From positions 48,853,470 through 48,917,469 of the forward strand of contig NC_089851.1 of the NCBI RefSeq assembly GCF_036373705.1: a DNA stretch of 64,000 nucleotides, written 5' to 3'. Numbering within the stretch: the first letter of the stretch is position 1; each line of letters starts with the position of its first letter. Under the pieces are notes generated by a model. That model was not told where the DNA came from and made no database searches. It saw only the letters and a program-made list of their open reading frames with translations. The position numbers and the translations under genes are program-made. Origin of the DNA: Amia ocellicauda (Eukaryota; Chordata; Actinopteri; Amiiformes; Amiidae). This document shows positions 24,721 to 38,598 of this stretch, one piece after another.

Positions 24721-25460
24721 CATGCGTGCGTGCGTGCATGCGTGTGTGCTCAGAAGTCACTTTCCTTTGACAAACACCTGTTATATGACTGTAATGTGGT
24801 TTTGTATTTGACGTATGCATACCTCCGTATGTGCATTTGTCTGCATGTTTTTCTGAGCTAGTAGATGGGGTAGCATTGTAAAAGGGGGCTAGAATTTAGT
24901 TTAAGCATTGGTTGTGGATTCTTTCTGATATTTTAAAATCCTCAGACTTTTATAATTGCCTTGACTTTCCTTTGCTATAATGTGCAGATGTGTTGCTAAA
25001 TATGGCCCCTATTGATGTTTTTCCACCTGCAAAATATATTAATTTTAAATGTATTAATATTAAGTGCCTGTAAATCATGGTTACATGTATTAAAATACTG
25101 TCTAACAAAACATTAAATACTCTACTAGAGGATGAATAACCTGAAAGATTTCTGGGAAGGATATGTCTTCATCAGCATTAATTACAGATATGTTCAGTCC
25201 TTCTATTGAGAAAAAAAATAAAAAAATTGAAGCATCTGATATCCAGAATACTATCGTATGTAGCTGCAGTTTTTGCATATTATTTACTTGTTTTGAAAAA
25301 GACCTGGAAAGTACCGCACATGCAGAATGAAGAGTCAGTTGAAGTAAGAAAAAAGAATACTGGTTGAATATTTACTAATATGGCCCATACAATTTTCACT
25401 TTAGTACACTTTGTGGTACACTACTTTATGAAAAGGTAAATGCACCATAGTCCTGGACTA
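24683..25460. other. Spacer between Tc1 copies B and C, with (TG)n
   Basis: A TG/TGCG microsatellite occupies about 24686-24750. The rest is unremarkable AT-rich sequence. The flanks of B and C are unrelated, so the two copies arose by separate insertions rather than by segmental duplication. Confidence 0.7.
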
Positions 25461-25688
25461 CAGTGAGGGAAAAAAGTATTTGATCCCCTGCTGATTTTGT
25501 ATGTTTGCCCACTGACAAAGAAATGATCAGTCTATAATTTTAATGGTAGGTGTATTTTAACAGTGAGAGACAGAATAACCACACAAAAATCCAGAAAAAC
25601 ACATTTCAAAAAAGTTATACATTGATTTGCATGTTAATGAGGGAAATAAGTATTTGATCCCCTATCAATCAGCAAGATTTCTGGCTCC

Positions 25689-25785
25689 CAGGTGTCTTTT
25701 ATACAGGTAACGAGCTGAGATTAGGAGCACTCTCTTAAAGGGAGTGCTCCTAATCTCAGCTCGTTACCTGTATAAAAGACACCTG
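25689..25785. repeat. Perfect palindrome, 44-bp arms, in Tc1 copy C leader
   Basis: Arms 25689-25732 and 25742-25785 are exact reverse complements around a 9-nt spacer, matching the structure in copy B. Confidence 0.95.
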
Positions 25786-25827
25786 TCCACAGAAGCAATC
25801 AATCAATCAGATTCCAAACGCTCCACC

Positions 25828-26841
25828 ATGGCCAAGACCAAAGAGCTGTCCAAGGATGTCAGGGACAAGATTGTAGACCTACACAAGGCTGGAATGGGCT
25901 ACAAGACCATCGCCAAGCAGCTTGGTGAGAAGGTGACAACAGTTGGTGCGATTATTCGCAAATGGAAGAAACACAAAATAACTGTCAGTCTCCCTCGGTC
26001 TGGGGCTCCATGCAAGATCTCACCTCGTGGAGTTTCAATGATCATGAGAGCGGTGAGGAATCAGACCAGAACTACACGGGAGGATCTTGTTAATGATCTC
26101 AAGGCAGCTGGGACCATAGTCACCAAGAAAACAATTGGTAACACACTACGCCGTGAAGGACTGAAATCCTGCAGCGCCCGCAAGGTCCCCCTGCTCAAGA
26201 AAGCACATGTACAGGCCTGTCTGAAGTTTGCCAATGAACATCTGAATGATTCAGAGGAGAACTGGGTGAAAGTGTTGTGGTCAGATGAGACCAAAATCAA
26301 GCTCTTTGGCATCAACTCAACTCGCCGTGTTTGGAGGAGGAGGAATGACCCCAAGAACACCATCCCCACTGTCAAACATGGAGGTGGAAACATTATGCTT
26401 TGGGGGTGTTTTTCTGCTAAGGGGACAGGACAACTGCACCTCATCAAAGGGACAATGGACGGGGCCATGTAACGTCAAATCTTGGGTGAGAACCTCCTTC
26501 CCTTAGCCAGGGCATTGAAAATGGGTCGTGGATGGGTATTCCAGCATGACAATGACCCAAAACACACAGCCAAGGCAACAAAGGAGTGGCTCAAGAAGAA
26601 GCACATTAAGGTCCTGGAGTGGCCTAGCCAGTCTCCAGACCTTAATCCCATAGAAAATCTGTGGAGTGAGCTGAAGGTTCGAGTTGCCAAACGTCAGCCT
26701 CGAAACCTTAATGACTTGGAGAGGATCTGCAAAGAGGAGTGGGACAAAATCCCTCCTGAGATGTGTGCAAACCTGGTGGCCAATTACAAGAAACGTCTGA
26801 CTTCTGTGATTGCCAACAAGGGCTTTACCACCAAGTACTAA
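25828..26841 (+). pseudogene. Tc1 transposase with one nonsense codon (copy C)
   Basis: The same architecture as copy B, with all three DD34E catalytic segments present and a normal stop after TKY. The single lesion is TAA at 26470-26472, at the codon where copies A and B have TAG. Apart from this codon the frame is open for its full 337-codon length. Confidence 0.94.
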
Positions 26842-27048
26842 GTCAAAGGGGTCAAATACTTATTTCCCTCATTAACATGCAAATCAATTTATAACTTTTT
26901 TGAAATGTGTTTTTCTGGATTTTGTTGTTGTTATTCTGTCTCTCACTGTTAAAATACACCTACCATTAAAATTATAGATTGATCATTTCTTTGTCAGTGG
27001 GCAAACGTACAAAATCAGCAGGGGATCAAATACTTTTTTCCCTCACTG

Positions 27049-30000
27049 TATATCATACCCAACTGTGATTAGTATATCCCATGGCAACTCTTGTGTCTTT
27101 CTCGACACTCATGAGTGTGCCTTGTTCTCAATGCATTTGTTATCTATGCAATGATACTGATCTACTGTTTGCAACATGCTGTCACAATGTGAAAAAGCAT
27201 ATGGTTTAGCAGTACCCATTACAGACTATGTGACTTAAGTTTCCGATACATCTTTCCTGTTTTAGTAAAATAGTAATATTGATGTAGTTTTTATTCAAAA
27301 CAATAAGCAATAGTATAAAACAACAAATACGTATAACAAAATAAAGTGTTAAATGCAATTATACAATACAATTATTAAATGCAGTCAAGTTTAGGTGATT
27401 CCTGTAAAATCATACATGCAATTGCTATACCCTCTAGCTGTATACTCTGATTCATAATGCTTCTCATTAAGACATAGGTGATTAAGGACTTGGTAGCTTA
27501 AGGCCATATATGTCATTAAATGTTAATCTATTAATGAAGAGGCAAAATAATCCAGAGAGAGATGTATTTTCAATCAAAAGGAATTTATTATGAACAGCTG
27601 CACAGAAGAGGTTTGAGAGCCAATCTCAAGAACAGTTTTACTTTTACGCAGACCAGACAAGAGAGAAAGATAACAATCCCCACATGTCAGTCCCATGATG
27701 AGTAGAAATTCAGTTTCTACTTGACAACTGGCCAGGAAGACCCATATATGGTTAAACTGGGGACAATTTAAGACACATGTAATGTTTAATATAAGGGGGG
27801 CTTGTAGGATGTATCAAGCCCCATATCCCTGGGGAAAACTGGTTCTTATCAGACTCTGTTCTTCTAGGTATCTATAGCACAGTACTGTGAGACAGTGACC
27901 TTGTTTACACAGACACCCAGGGAAAAACATGTAGTTCTTCAATTAATATGTTTTTTGTATTTACCATGTTTTGTTTCTGCAACATTGCTTATGCATGCAA
28001 TCCAATTGATGTAATTTGATATCTGTTTGATAAATTCTGCATTTATCTGCCCAATTTTGGTTGTTTGGCAAATGGACTTTAGCTATTACATTGGAAGCTA
28101 ATTGAGGCATTTTTAGTTACTGCTAATGTGTACTGTCCGAGCTGCCAGAGTGAATAAGTACCGTGCTTGTTTTCAAGGTAGACCCCAAAAATGCAGCAAT
28201 GACAATGTAGTAAAGCCCCCATATCATTGCCAGGGTGATGGTGAGAGGGCACAATAGGGGGGCAGCACTGTGCAATGTGGAGTGCCAGTAAGAAAGGGGG
28301 TGGGAAACAAATGCCCACTACTAAGGCTGTGGTTAACATCCCTGAGCAGGTCCATGAGGCCAGTACCTGTTGTGGCAGTGCCATAGAAATGGAACCTGGA
28401 GCTGAGGGGGTGGCCATCCCAATCATTGCAATGTCCCAGTGGAAACAGTGGGTAATGTGATGTAGGAAGCAGGGACAAAAGAAAATGACAAAGAATACAT
28501 AGAGGAGACTGTTGCAGAGGTGTGATAAGTGGGAAAAAGGAGTTGGAAAAAAGCCAGAGGGGCATAATAGGTAGAGTGAAAGGAGCAGAAATGGCAGTTA
28601 AATGGACAAGCTGGGCAGAGTGCAATCCTAGGTTGGGGGAAGAATTGGAGACAAAGAAGGAATGATGTCAGCAGAGGGGGCGAATGCAGCAACTGGGCTG
28701 TTGTAAATACCATAGGAGGCTGGTTGTTTGCTTCACAGGATACCTGTGTAGAGAACTATTGTTTGTAAAGTTATGTAGAATTGCACTCTGCGTTCGTTCT
28801 TATAAGACTATTTGCAGGCAGGGGACAGTCCAAGCCCTGGAATTTGGAACCAAGAGCTTAGAAACAACCGGGACAGACCAGGTAGAGAAGTGGGTCCATG
28901 TTTGGAGAACTGTACGGCTGATGATTGAAGCTGGGATTGAGTGTGCCATGAACTGTGAGGCTTGCTGGCAGAGATGGGAAGCAGGTTGCCGGGGAATTAT
29001 TAGTAGGGTGGCGCAGACTGCTTGGAAGAGGTGGTGCTGACAAAGGTCTGGCAATCTACAGACCAACTTGTGGGAGTCACTGGAAGGGGATCCACGAACG
29101 AGGTGGCACTTATGGATGGAAGAAGATCTGTTGGGTGACCTGTGGAAGTGAGTGAGGTGGTGCACAGGATGCTGTCTGGTTTGTAGCCGACCTGCAAGGT
29201 GGCGAGAGGGTCAGTCGTGAGTGAAATGGCCTACCTGCAGAAGAGAGTGAGGTGAGTTCTAGACCAGTGTGAAACGACAAATGCTAGGGGTGTAGGTTAG
29301 AAAGCAGGTATTTGTGGTTTATGGAGCAGATGGATCCGTGACATAAGGGTTGTTTATTCACAAAATGTTATGACAAATTCCAAAATTTTAATTTAAGAGT
29401 TTATGAGGAGGAAATTGAACTTATTTTGAACTTAACTTAAAAAATGTGAATATCAATGATGGTTTCACACTGAATTGTCCTAGTGGTATAAATACAAACA
29501 TTTTGCCAGCAGTAAACCACACCACTATCTGCTCCTTCCAGTTTTTACTGCTTTCCAATATCTTTTACATCTCCCTAAAAAACTGTTGTGGTCCTGGTCA
29601 CTCTCTGACCACAGCCACAGCTGATCACCAAACAATAATTTTTAGAAAGTCTCCCATTGGACATGGAGAGATGAAAATGAAGCCAAGCTGATCTATATCA
29701 GTGTGAACTATTAAAAAAACAATTTTCAAACTCTATGCTGTGCAGTGTGTCCTCAACCAGACAGGAAAGTAGCCTTAAGCAGACCAATGAGAACACAAAT
29801 TACCAAGCATACCATACCAAAAAGTTCCTGGAACAGAATAAAAAATATGGTTTGTAAAAAATAATGATGTATAAACGCAAAACCTAATTAATGGGATTAA
29901 ATCCGTTGTTAGCACAATATAATTGTTAATTGTAATAACTGAAGGAGAGTGATATACAATTTATCAACTCAATACAAAGCTGGAGAAAATAGTTTCCATT

Positions 30001-30407
30001 TTAAGTAACTGAACTGGCAAAGGTTAATGTCTTGGGTTCAAGCCATTTGGCGTAGTGTTGTCATATCAGTTTTTAACTTGATATAGGGCATAATCTCATT
30101 CTGTTTTTGCATTTAATGATCTGCATGTTTAAAGAGCCTACACACTGTGGTAACCAATCAGGTTTTAAGAAGAATTTTTTTTACGCTGATAAGTATAATT
30201 CCGAAATATGAATGTACAGGCTTCACCCTTCACCTACATTCCCTACACCAAATTAACAATATTCATTAATCCTTTATAAACATTTAATGTAGTATATCAT
30301 GGTAAAGTCACATAGGAGAATTGGACAGCAAATGGTAAATCGTGGGGGAAGTATAGTAATTAATGATACAAACCATAGAATAAGATTTTATTTTTTGATG
30401 GCTGCAT

Positions 30408-30445
<38 letters not shown>

Positions 30446-33400
30446 ATAAAAATATTTAATAATACAATAATAAATAATAAGTATTCCCTGTACTGCTTTG
30501 TGTTAATGCTGTTGAAAGATTATAAATCCCCTTATGTAACATTTCTAGCATATATGTCCGTAAATATTTTGTAATGAGCACCATCCTATAAAGTAATGGA
30601 GTTTTCTTACTTTGAAGACACATTGTAAAGGATTGAGACTTTAAAATTGCTGCTGTTTATTTCACCCTGCCAAAATCCCAAGGGGGCAGAAGTTAAAGAC
30701 AGCTGTCACCAAATGCATTCAACAGAAATAAATTATAATTATGCTGTTCTAACATGTACTAGACCACAAAGAACCAACCAAAACTAAACATATTTTACAA
30801 CTGGATTAAATATGTTCTGGGTTGGTTAACATCTAGTATTGGTTAAACTCTAATACTAAAAATATTTTAGTGTTTTATACTTAGTTGAAATACTTAAATA
30901 ACAGTTTCTATGAGGCCAGCAAGAAAAGTTATATTTCTATGTGTTAACATTAACGCCCGCTGGAGCAGAAATGATTTTCCATAATTGAACTTGCCTTTGG
31001 TTTGGAATCATTGGCTTTCATTGTCAATTACCATCTGATAATAATTGCTAACAACTCCTCCCTTTCAGGTAAACTAGAATTTCTTCAGAAGAGGTTTGCA
31101 CTTGCAGAGCTCCAGACTAGGCTAACATGAGTTCAGCTTTCAGCAGATGCAAATTTCTATGCCATAAAAATACCTGTATAATCCCCTATTTGTGATTGAA
31201 AACATTGTGGTCTGAAAAAGAAGAACAGAAATGAATCTGTAATTCTTCCTCACTTACTTCTGGGTTAAAGAAAAAGAGCCATTCTTAGAGACAACAGAAA
31301 CTAATGAGTTGAAGGAGAGAAGTTGTAGTTCCCACAAACAGAACTGCAGGTTCATGCGCACTCAGACATCCAGAGAGATATTTATGACAGAAAGTCAAAG
31401 AAACTATATGACAGTACTGGTTGTGATATAGTTCTGCACTGTTCTTCAGTGGGTCCTGGTAACTGTCCTAATATATGGACCAGATATAAACCAGCAGATT
31501 ATATTTGAACTAAACAGCCCAACCTGTTCTCTGAGCATAGTCATTTACTGGTGGAGCCAGTCCAGAGCTCTTTATATCTTCTGTTTCTAAAGATGATCTG
31601 GTAAGTCAAATGATTAGTTTATGTAAGATGTGAGATCTCAGCACTGCCATGAGACTACAAACAATTATCTGTTAATAGGTAGTTTTTTTAGTGCATTTGT
31701 GTCTGCATTTTACAACAGAATAAAAGCCTAGAAGTCAGTCCAGATTCTGGGAGTCTGCTTCATCTTCAAGTCTTGGTATTTTGGTCCAGACCCCTACAAT
31801 TATCTGTGTAAAAAAATGTCTTATATTTTCAGAAACAAATGTATATATTTTTAATGTCTGTGTGTGACCTGGAATGCTTGTTTCCATCTTGAGTCCGAAG
31901 TAGTCTGTGTTTTGACTTTGTCAACAGCTTTAGGATTTATAACATGTATCACATCCCCTCTCCTCTGTTCAAGCAAATATGGTCTCTTTTCTGGTTCTTC
32001 AGCCTGCCCCAGTATAACAAGTAGAGTCACTCCTGTTGCTCTTCTTTAGTAACTATATCTCATACCATGCAAAGTATAGTGTTTTCATAGTTTCTTTAAA
32101 ATAAAATTATGTCAGGTATTATATGACAGGAACAATCCAGAAGTCAGCTTTAGGTCAGCATATAAAGAACTAGAAAACAAAAGAAAACCAGTACTCTAAT
32201 ACAGTAACAATTGGCCTAGTTGTTGAGTATTTTGAATCAGACATTAAACTGGGATTTTTATAAGGTAGATTTTTTTGTAATTCTTTATAAAATTAATGTG
32301 CTATGTATACTAAGTCTTTGCCATGATTTGAATATAATGCATTTTATTTCTCATCATACAAAAGTGGCTTTACTTCACAGAATTTCCAAGACTTCCAATG
32401 TGCTATTTTTTTGTATGCATCATGTTCTCCTAAACAATATTATGATTGGACATAGTACAATATCTGCTTTATACTTTATGCAGGTGTACATTTATATTGT
32501 TCTATATTTATTTGACTTTATTAACTACTATTGAATGCTATATGAAAGCAAGTCTTTAAAATTTATAATTTCCCTCATTATAGTACGTAGAGTTAATTTC
32601 AACTGTGCATTCCTAAGTTGTGAGAACCGTAAGTTTTCAGAATTCACTTGAACCTATTTAAGGAAATACAAGCCATGATTTCAATGAATTATTACTTTTA
32701 CACTTCTACTTCAGTTTCATACATGTCATAAAGGATTTGAGGCTATTAATTATTTGCATTGTGAAAGTTGTTCTATGTATAGCATTCTTCTTTCTTTCTG
32801 AGAAAAGGAAACCCCAGACTACAAAATTATGCATTGACTATTTGCCATGCATTTCCTTGATAGTCTCACAGTTTGCCACAGAGCATAGAAACAGTGACAA
32901 AGGAGTATCACTGATCAGAAGGTATGAAATGTAACTTTTAAAGTTTGGCAACTGATTAGATGTTTTTCTGTGATTAATGATGCCAGATGGCTTTGTCAGT
33001 TTAAACTGTTGGAGGAAAGCTAATCTCAAAGATATTGTCCAAGTCATACCATGTTTTCACAATTTCAAAATTAAGATTGTTGTAAATAATTAAGTAAACA
33101 TAATATATAAATTACAAATTACAAATTACAAGTTAACATAGAAAATTATGTGTTGATGCTTCATAGATAAAGGTATTATTACATAAATAATAAAGATATT
33201 ATTAAAACACATACAACTAATTAAAACCATTAAAATAGTGAAACATTGGCAAACCTGCAATCATAATAAATAACAGACTTCTTAAATAATAATAATAAAT
33301 CACACACACAATAACTGAAGTCGATTTTTTAAAATTTGAGTTATTATATTTCAATGTTTGTAATTAAATACATACAGATATACAGATATTGAACAATGCT

Positions 33401-34613
33401 TATCTAAGAAAGGTGATATAGCATAGAAATGCAGATGTACACTCAAAATCACAATCATTATCAAGTAGCAGTTCTGTCAGTATTTACATACATTTCTAAA
33501 TACACAATGTTGAGATATAATTATGTTATGAATCATTGTTTACCTTTGATAACTTTTAACTTTTTAAAATAATGTCATCAGGTGGGATTTTCAACCATTA
33601 CTTGTGGCAGAAGCATTCCAACAACTCCAGGTTGCATTACCTGTGCTAATGGACTGGTTTGTTTGCAAGTCCACTACACATTATCTGGATAATTGAGGAT
33701 AATTGATAATTGATGGATTGAGGTCTGATGATTGAGATGGCCAATGAAGAACATTGATTTTGTATTCCCTGAACCATTTGGTCTAAGACTAAATTAATGT
33801 TGTTTTTGTGCTGGAAACTCCATTTGTAAACAAGTTTGAAATTATTGACAGATGGGGATTCCTTTACTTTTCATGTTATATCTGTATCTGTGATGGTTTT
33901 AAAACAACTCACTCACAGAAAGACGATCACATTTTCTTTACAGGACTTTACAACAAAATTAAATAAAAGGAACTTTGCAATTCCTAGTTTCCTTCATACA
34001 ATGCAGTTCTGCTAGTCTTCAGTTCCATTTACTTCAACTGGTTAATAATGTCTCTTTCGAATAGGGCCGCAGTCTCAGTTATATAGGCAGTGTTGCACTG
34101 TGGGAGGGACTGTGGGTTGGGTTGTTTTTTTTTGGTTACGCCCATGGTGCTGGGCTCATTAAATAGGTGGGGTCTTGGGAAACAGATACAGACAGGCAGG
34201 GAAAGAGTAGATAATGGTGTTTATTTATTTATCGTGTAAAGTTAAATTTTCATTTCAACTTAAAAAATAAGATTCTTCTTTACCTTTTCTTTACTTCTAG
34301 GTGGGTTAAACTGATGTTTTCAGTTGTTTAGGAAAATGCAGTTGTTTCCTATATCTTTATATATATGGTTTGTATTGTACAAATTGTACATTTTATCAAA
34401 ATTGAAATGTTTTTTTTCTTTTTCAACAAGCAACATACATGCCTAAAATACTGTTCATATCATGATATCTCTATGTAACACACATTCCTAATAAGATTCA
34501 TAAGGTTTTTGCGCATAATACCAAACAAAATGCAATAGTTATACCATATATTAATGCTTTTGTATAGTAGCCCAAGAGCTGCAACTGCCTCTTAATTCTA
34601 TTTCTCTTACATA
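27049..34613. other. Gene desert, nothing recognised
   Basis: No exon or element could be assigned. About 28200-29300 is G/A-rich on the plus strand and open in several frames on both strands, with no recognisable protein. An (AAT)n array lies at 30411-30444. The remainder is AT-rich. Confidence 0.5.
30410..30444. repeat. (AAT)n microsatellite
   Basis: About 11 AAT units, continuing into a degenerate AAT/AAATA tail to about 30480. Confidence 0.95.
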
Positions 34614-35453
34614 TACACCGATCAGCCATAACATTATGTCCCCCTTTTGCCGCCAAAACAGCCCTGACTCATCGAGGCATGGACTCCACTAGACCTCTGA
34701 AGGTGTGCTGTGGTATCTGGCGTCAAGACATTAGCAGCAGATCCTTTAAGTCCTGTAAGTTGCGAGGTGGGGCCTCTGTGGATCGGACTTGATTGTCCAA
34801 CACATCCCACAGATGCTCGATTGGATTGAGATCCGGGGAATTTGGAGGCCAAGTCAACACCTTGAACTCGTGATTCATCAGACCAGGCCACCTTCTTCCA
34901 TTGCTCCTTGGTCCAGTTCTGATGCTCACGTGCCCATTGTAGGCGCTCTCGGCAGTGGACAGGGGTCAGCATGGGCACCCTGACTGGTCTGCGGCTACGC
35001 AGCCCCATACGCAACAAACTGCGATGCACTGTGTGTTCTGACACCTTTCTATCAGAACCAGCATTAACCTTTTCATCAATTTGAGCTACAGTAGCTTGTC
35101 TGTTGGATCGGACCACACTGGCCAGCCTTCACTCCCCAGGTGCATTAGTGAGCCTTGGCCGCCCATGACCCTGTCGCCGGTTCACTGCTTTTCCTTCCTT
35201 GGACCACTTTTGATAGGTACTGACCTCTGCAGACCAGGAACACCCCACAAGAGCTGCAGTTTTGGAGATGCTCTGACCCAGTCATCTAGCCATCACAATT
35301 TGGCCCTTGTCAAAGTCGCTCAGATCCTTACGTTTGCCCATTTTTCCTGCTTCTAACACATCAACTTTTAGGACAAAATGTTCACTTGCTGCCTAATATA
35401 TCCCACCCACTGACAGGTGCCATGATAACAAGATTATCAGTGTTATTCACTTC
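34614..35453 (-). mobile_element. Tc1-like element, internally deleted (family 1, copy 2)
   Basis: The left end TACACCGATCAGCCATAACA matches copy 1 at 1243. On the minus strand it encodes the same transposase N-terminus (MGKRKDLSD near 35340), passes through AWSDESR, and jumps to [20 protein letters not shown] at the same junction as copy 1. The right terminus is missing: homology stops at GTTATTCACTTCA, before the subterminal repeat and terminal repeat. It sits about 70 bp beyond the likely poly(A) signal of the thread-keratin gene. Confidence 0.88.
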
Positions 35454-35525
35454 AAGCAAAACAGAAGAAAAGATTGAAACAGGAGAAATAAATAAATTTG
35501 TTTTTTTTATGCAAGCCAAACTATT

Positions 35526-35531
35526 TTATTA
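35526..35531 (-). promoter_or_regulatory. Putative poly(A) signal of the thread-keratin gene
   Basis: AATAAA on the minus strand, about 110 bp after the stop codon of the filament gene. Confidence 0.5.
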
Positions 35532-35638
35532 AGGAGAAAGATGCTGTTTTCAAACTGAAAGACAGGTTGAAAGTATCACTTAAATTGTAAGGCGTCAGAT
35601 ATCCAAGCAGTCCATCCTGGCATAATAGCATTTCGTTT

Positions 35639-38567
35639 TCAGTTAATGATGGAAGTCTCAGTCTCTTCTACAACAAACAAAAAAACAAGACTCTTAATAG
35701 GCTGTATGATGCATAAAGAATAATCAGTGACTGCCTACACCGTGATTAACTGCAAATCATTACATACAGGTTGTATATTTATTATGTATTAAAAGTTTCT
35801 ACTTATAACATTTAATTTCTAATGTATTAACATTAATATTTGTATTTTGTTCTGCCTGCCTGGAAAATATATCAAGCAGCTCTGATCTTTGGAGACTGTA
35901 CTATCTTCTGTTTTTAATTCTGCCCGGACTAATGAAAACTACTTTACAAAACTCATAGTACTATGATCAGTTATTTTATTAATTCTTGAGTAGAGAGGGT
36001 TTTGACATATCTCCTACTTGAAATTCTTCTGGTAAAGTGATGTGCAATAAATACATAAAAACCTACCTGTTCGGATTTCTTTCTTCTGAATGCCAGATTC
36101 GGATACTAAAGAAAGAACACACAATAGATTAGATTTTATGTCATGAATAGGTCTTCTAGTCCCATGTTTGTATCACAAACAAAATAATAAATTAAACTAA
36201 ATGTAGTTCAGACTTCCTTTCCATTTAAAACAAGATTGATTTTCTTTTTTAAATGATTAAGCAGTTGATTCTGATATGCTTCATTATTTTTGGTTAGAAA
36301 GAAGTACCACTTTGCACTCCAGTGATATGACAGCAGGATAACAGAGAGTGTGCAGGTTTGTTGCAACAAAAGGCACTGCTTTCAAGTGGATAACCTTTTT
36401 AAGTGAATGTTGAAATGTTAAATAAATTGACAGATGCAATTACATATGAGCCCAAAGTGGGATACATATGTAGGAGGAATTACTAGCACCCTGGTTCAAG
36501 CTGGATAAAGATCAAGACTGTGCCAAATTTTTTGTGTTCGTTTTTTTGCCACAAGAAGTCACCCCATTATTAGATGCAGAGCAATGTAATCTTATATCTA
36601 CCAAATACTTCACTTCAGCATGTGCTTCTTTTATCCAGTTGTATCATACTACGTTTTAATGTCAAGAGTTGTCAGTAATAAGTGACCCTTAATTGCTATG
36701 CTCATGATTATATTTTTATTGTTCAGGGATGTGCAAGTCATAACTCTGCATTACCCACTCTAGATTACTGTCCTGTTGCTTATGACTTGCCTTGCTGAAT
36801 TTTAATTTTCCTTTTTCTTGTGGTTTGGGGAGTGCTGGGGAGTGCTACAGTGGTGTGGGGCGTCGCACCCTGTGAGAGGGAAAACTGCCATAAGTGACGT
36901 CCCACCCACTGCACACTTTTCCGCCAGACACTGCCCTTCACATCTGAAGATCCACTTCCCTTATTGGTATGGGAGAAATTAATGACATTTGAAAGATAGT
37001 TGGCAAATCCAATAACCAGCAAAGAAAAAAAAAATAGTTTGGTCCTTGAACATAGAAAAATGTATTAATCAAGTGTTCCATAGATACTGGAGAGGAAATT
37101 ACTAAGCCCATGGGACAGATGTTATGATAATGATAGTCTTTTATTTTTAATCATATAATAGTGAGTGTCATCAATGTGAAGACATTTTAATTGTGGTTTC
37201 TTTACAGGCAACAGCATAAGGACAATAGAAAAAAAATACCTCATGGTGGTTTTACCATAGTTACAAATTATCACTGAATTCTGCAGATAATTTATTGATA
37301 TCAAAGTAACGGCCAAGGACTGCAAAGATAAAAATGGACTTGAACAGAAGAGAATACAGTGCTTTCTTAAATTAAATGTTATGTAGTCATGATTCATTAA
37401 ATTCAGTTAAATGAGTTTGCAATGCTGTGCCACTTTTTTTAAACAAGTAATTATCTTAAAACATATCTGGTAAATTTAAGTGGCATCAGTAGGTAGTTTA
37501 TTCAGTTACTGAAACAACACCATAAATAATACATAAATGATAAATAAGTGATAACTGGAGTGCAAAACGGGATGTCTCATTAATTGCATCTTCATTAATC
37601 TGAGCTCAAATTACAATAAGTGCAAAACAAGAACTTAAAAAGACATCACTATGTGATGGAGCATGTTCAGTGTCTGTAACTTGCTTACCTGTAAAACTGT
37701 ATGACTCTGAGAAAGACCCTCCCTCTGGTAATCTAAAAGATAAATTGTGAAAAGGGGAGTCAGACATTAAGAACACATTTAAAGGGTTAAAGGACAGGGT
37801 GTGGAGTGCATTGGTCTAAAAGTAAAATTACAGGCAATAGAGTAACAGTGGTTATAAAGCCTTGCAATCACCCCAAGGGTGCTTCCAATTTTAACTCGCC
37901 ATGATATTAAGCATGTAATTGTCAGTGGAGAAAATTATTTGGCATGCTCACAGTTCAAACACATAAAAGCAATCACTTATTTTAAAATTGTACTTTCATG
38001 CAGATAACAATGGTAACTCATTCCTTTGGATTTCTGGTTATAAGGATACAAAATTATTAAAATATGTATGTGTGTGTGTGTGTTTGTGAATGTAACTTTG
38101 CCTCCACTCTACTCCACTTCCCTTTCACCTCTGGCCCCTAAGTGGTGAAACGACCTTCCTATTGAACTCAAGACAGCAGAGTCCCTGACCACTTTCCGGC
38201 GATTACTCAAGACACACCTATTCAGACTGTATCTATAATTTAGTTGTTTATTTCCCTGTGTGGCTCAGCTCTCCTGTAAAATTGCACTTATATAAAGTTT
38301 TCGCCATACTTCTTGCTTTTGCATTGCTAGCACTCGTGTTGTTTATTTTGATTTACCAAGTGCATCTTCTACTTAGCTCTTAACTATGACTTCACACCAT
38401 GTCTGCACTTAGCAATTAGACACTTAGACAATTTTTCTAGACACTTGTGTGAAACTTGTAATTGCATTATGCTTTGAACTGCACTGTATTATTCCACTTT
38501 GTATTGCTCTTATATTTTGTGGATAAGGGCATCTGATAATAAATACATAATAATAATAATAATAATA

Positions 38568-38598
<31 letters not shown>

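Larger units (their letters stand above)
25461..27048 (+). mobile_element. Tc1-like transposon, family 2 copy C
   Basis: A full-length 1588-bp element, the same length as copy B. It has CAGTGAGGGAAAAAAGTATT ends, TA on both sides, inner direct repeats, and the same leader palindrome as copy B. Confidence 0.96.

Noticed and set aside
25461..27048. Copies B and C as a segmental tandem duplication
   Set aside because: Their immediate flanks differ, each sits between its own TA dinucleotides, and the 778-bp spacer is not repeated.
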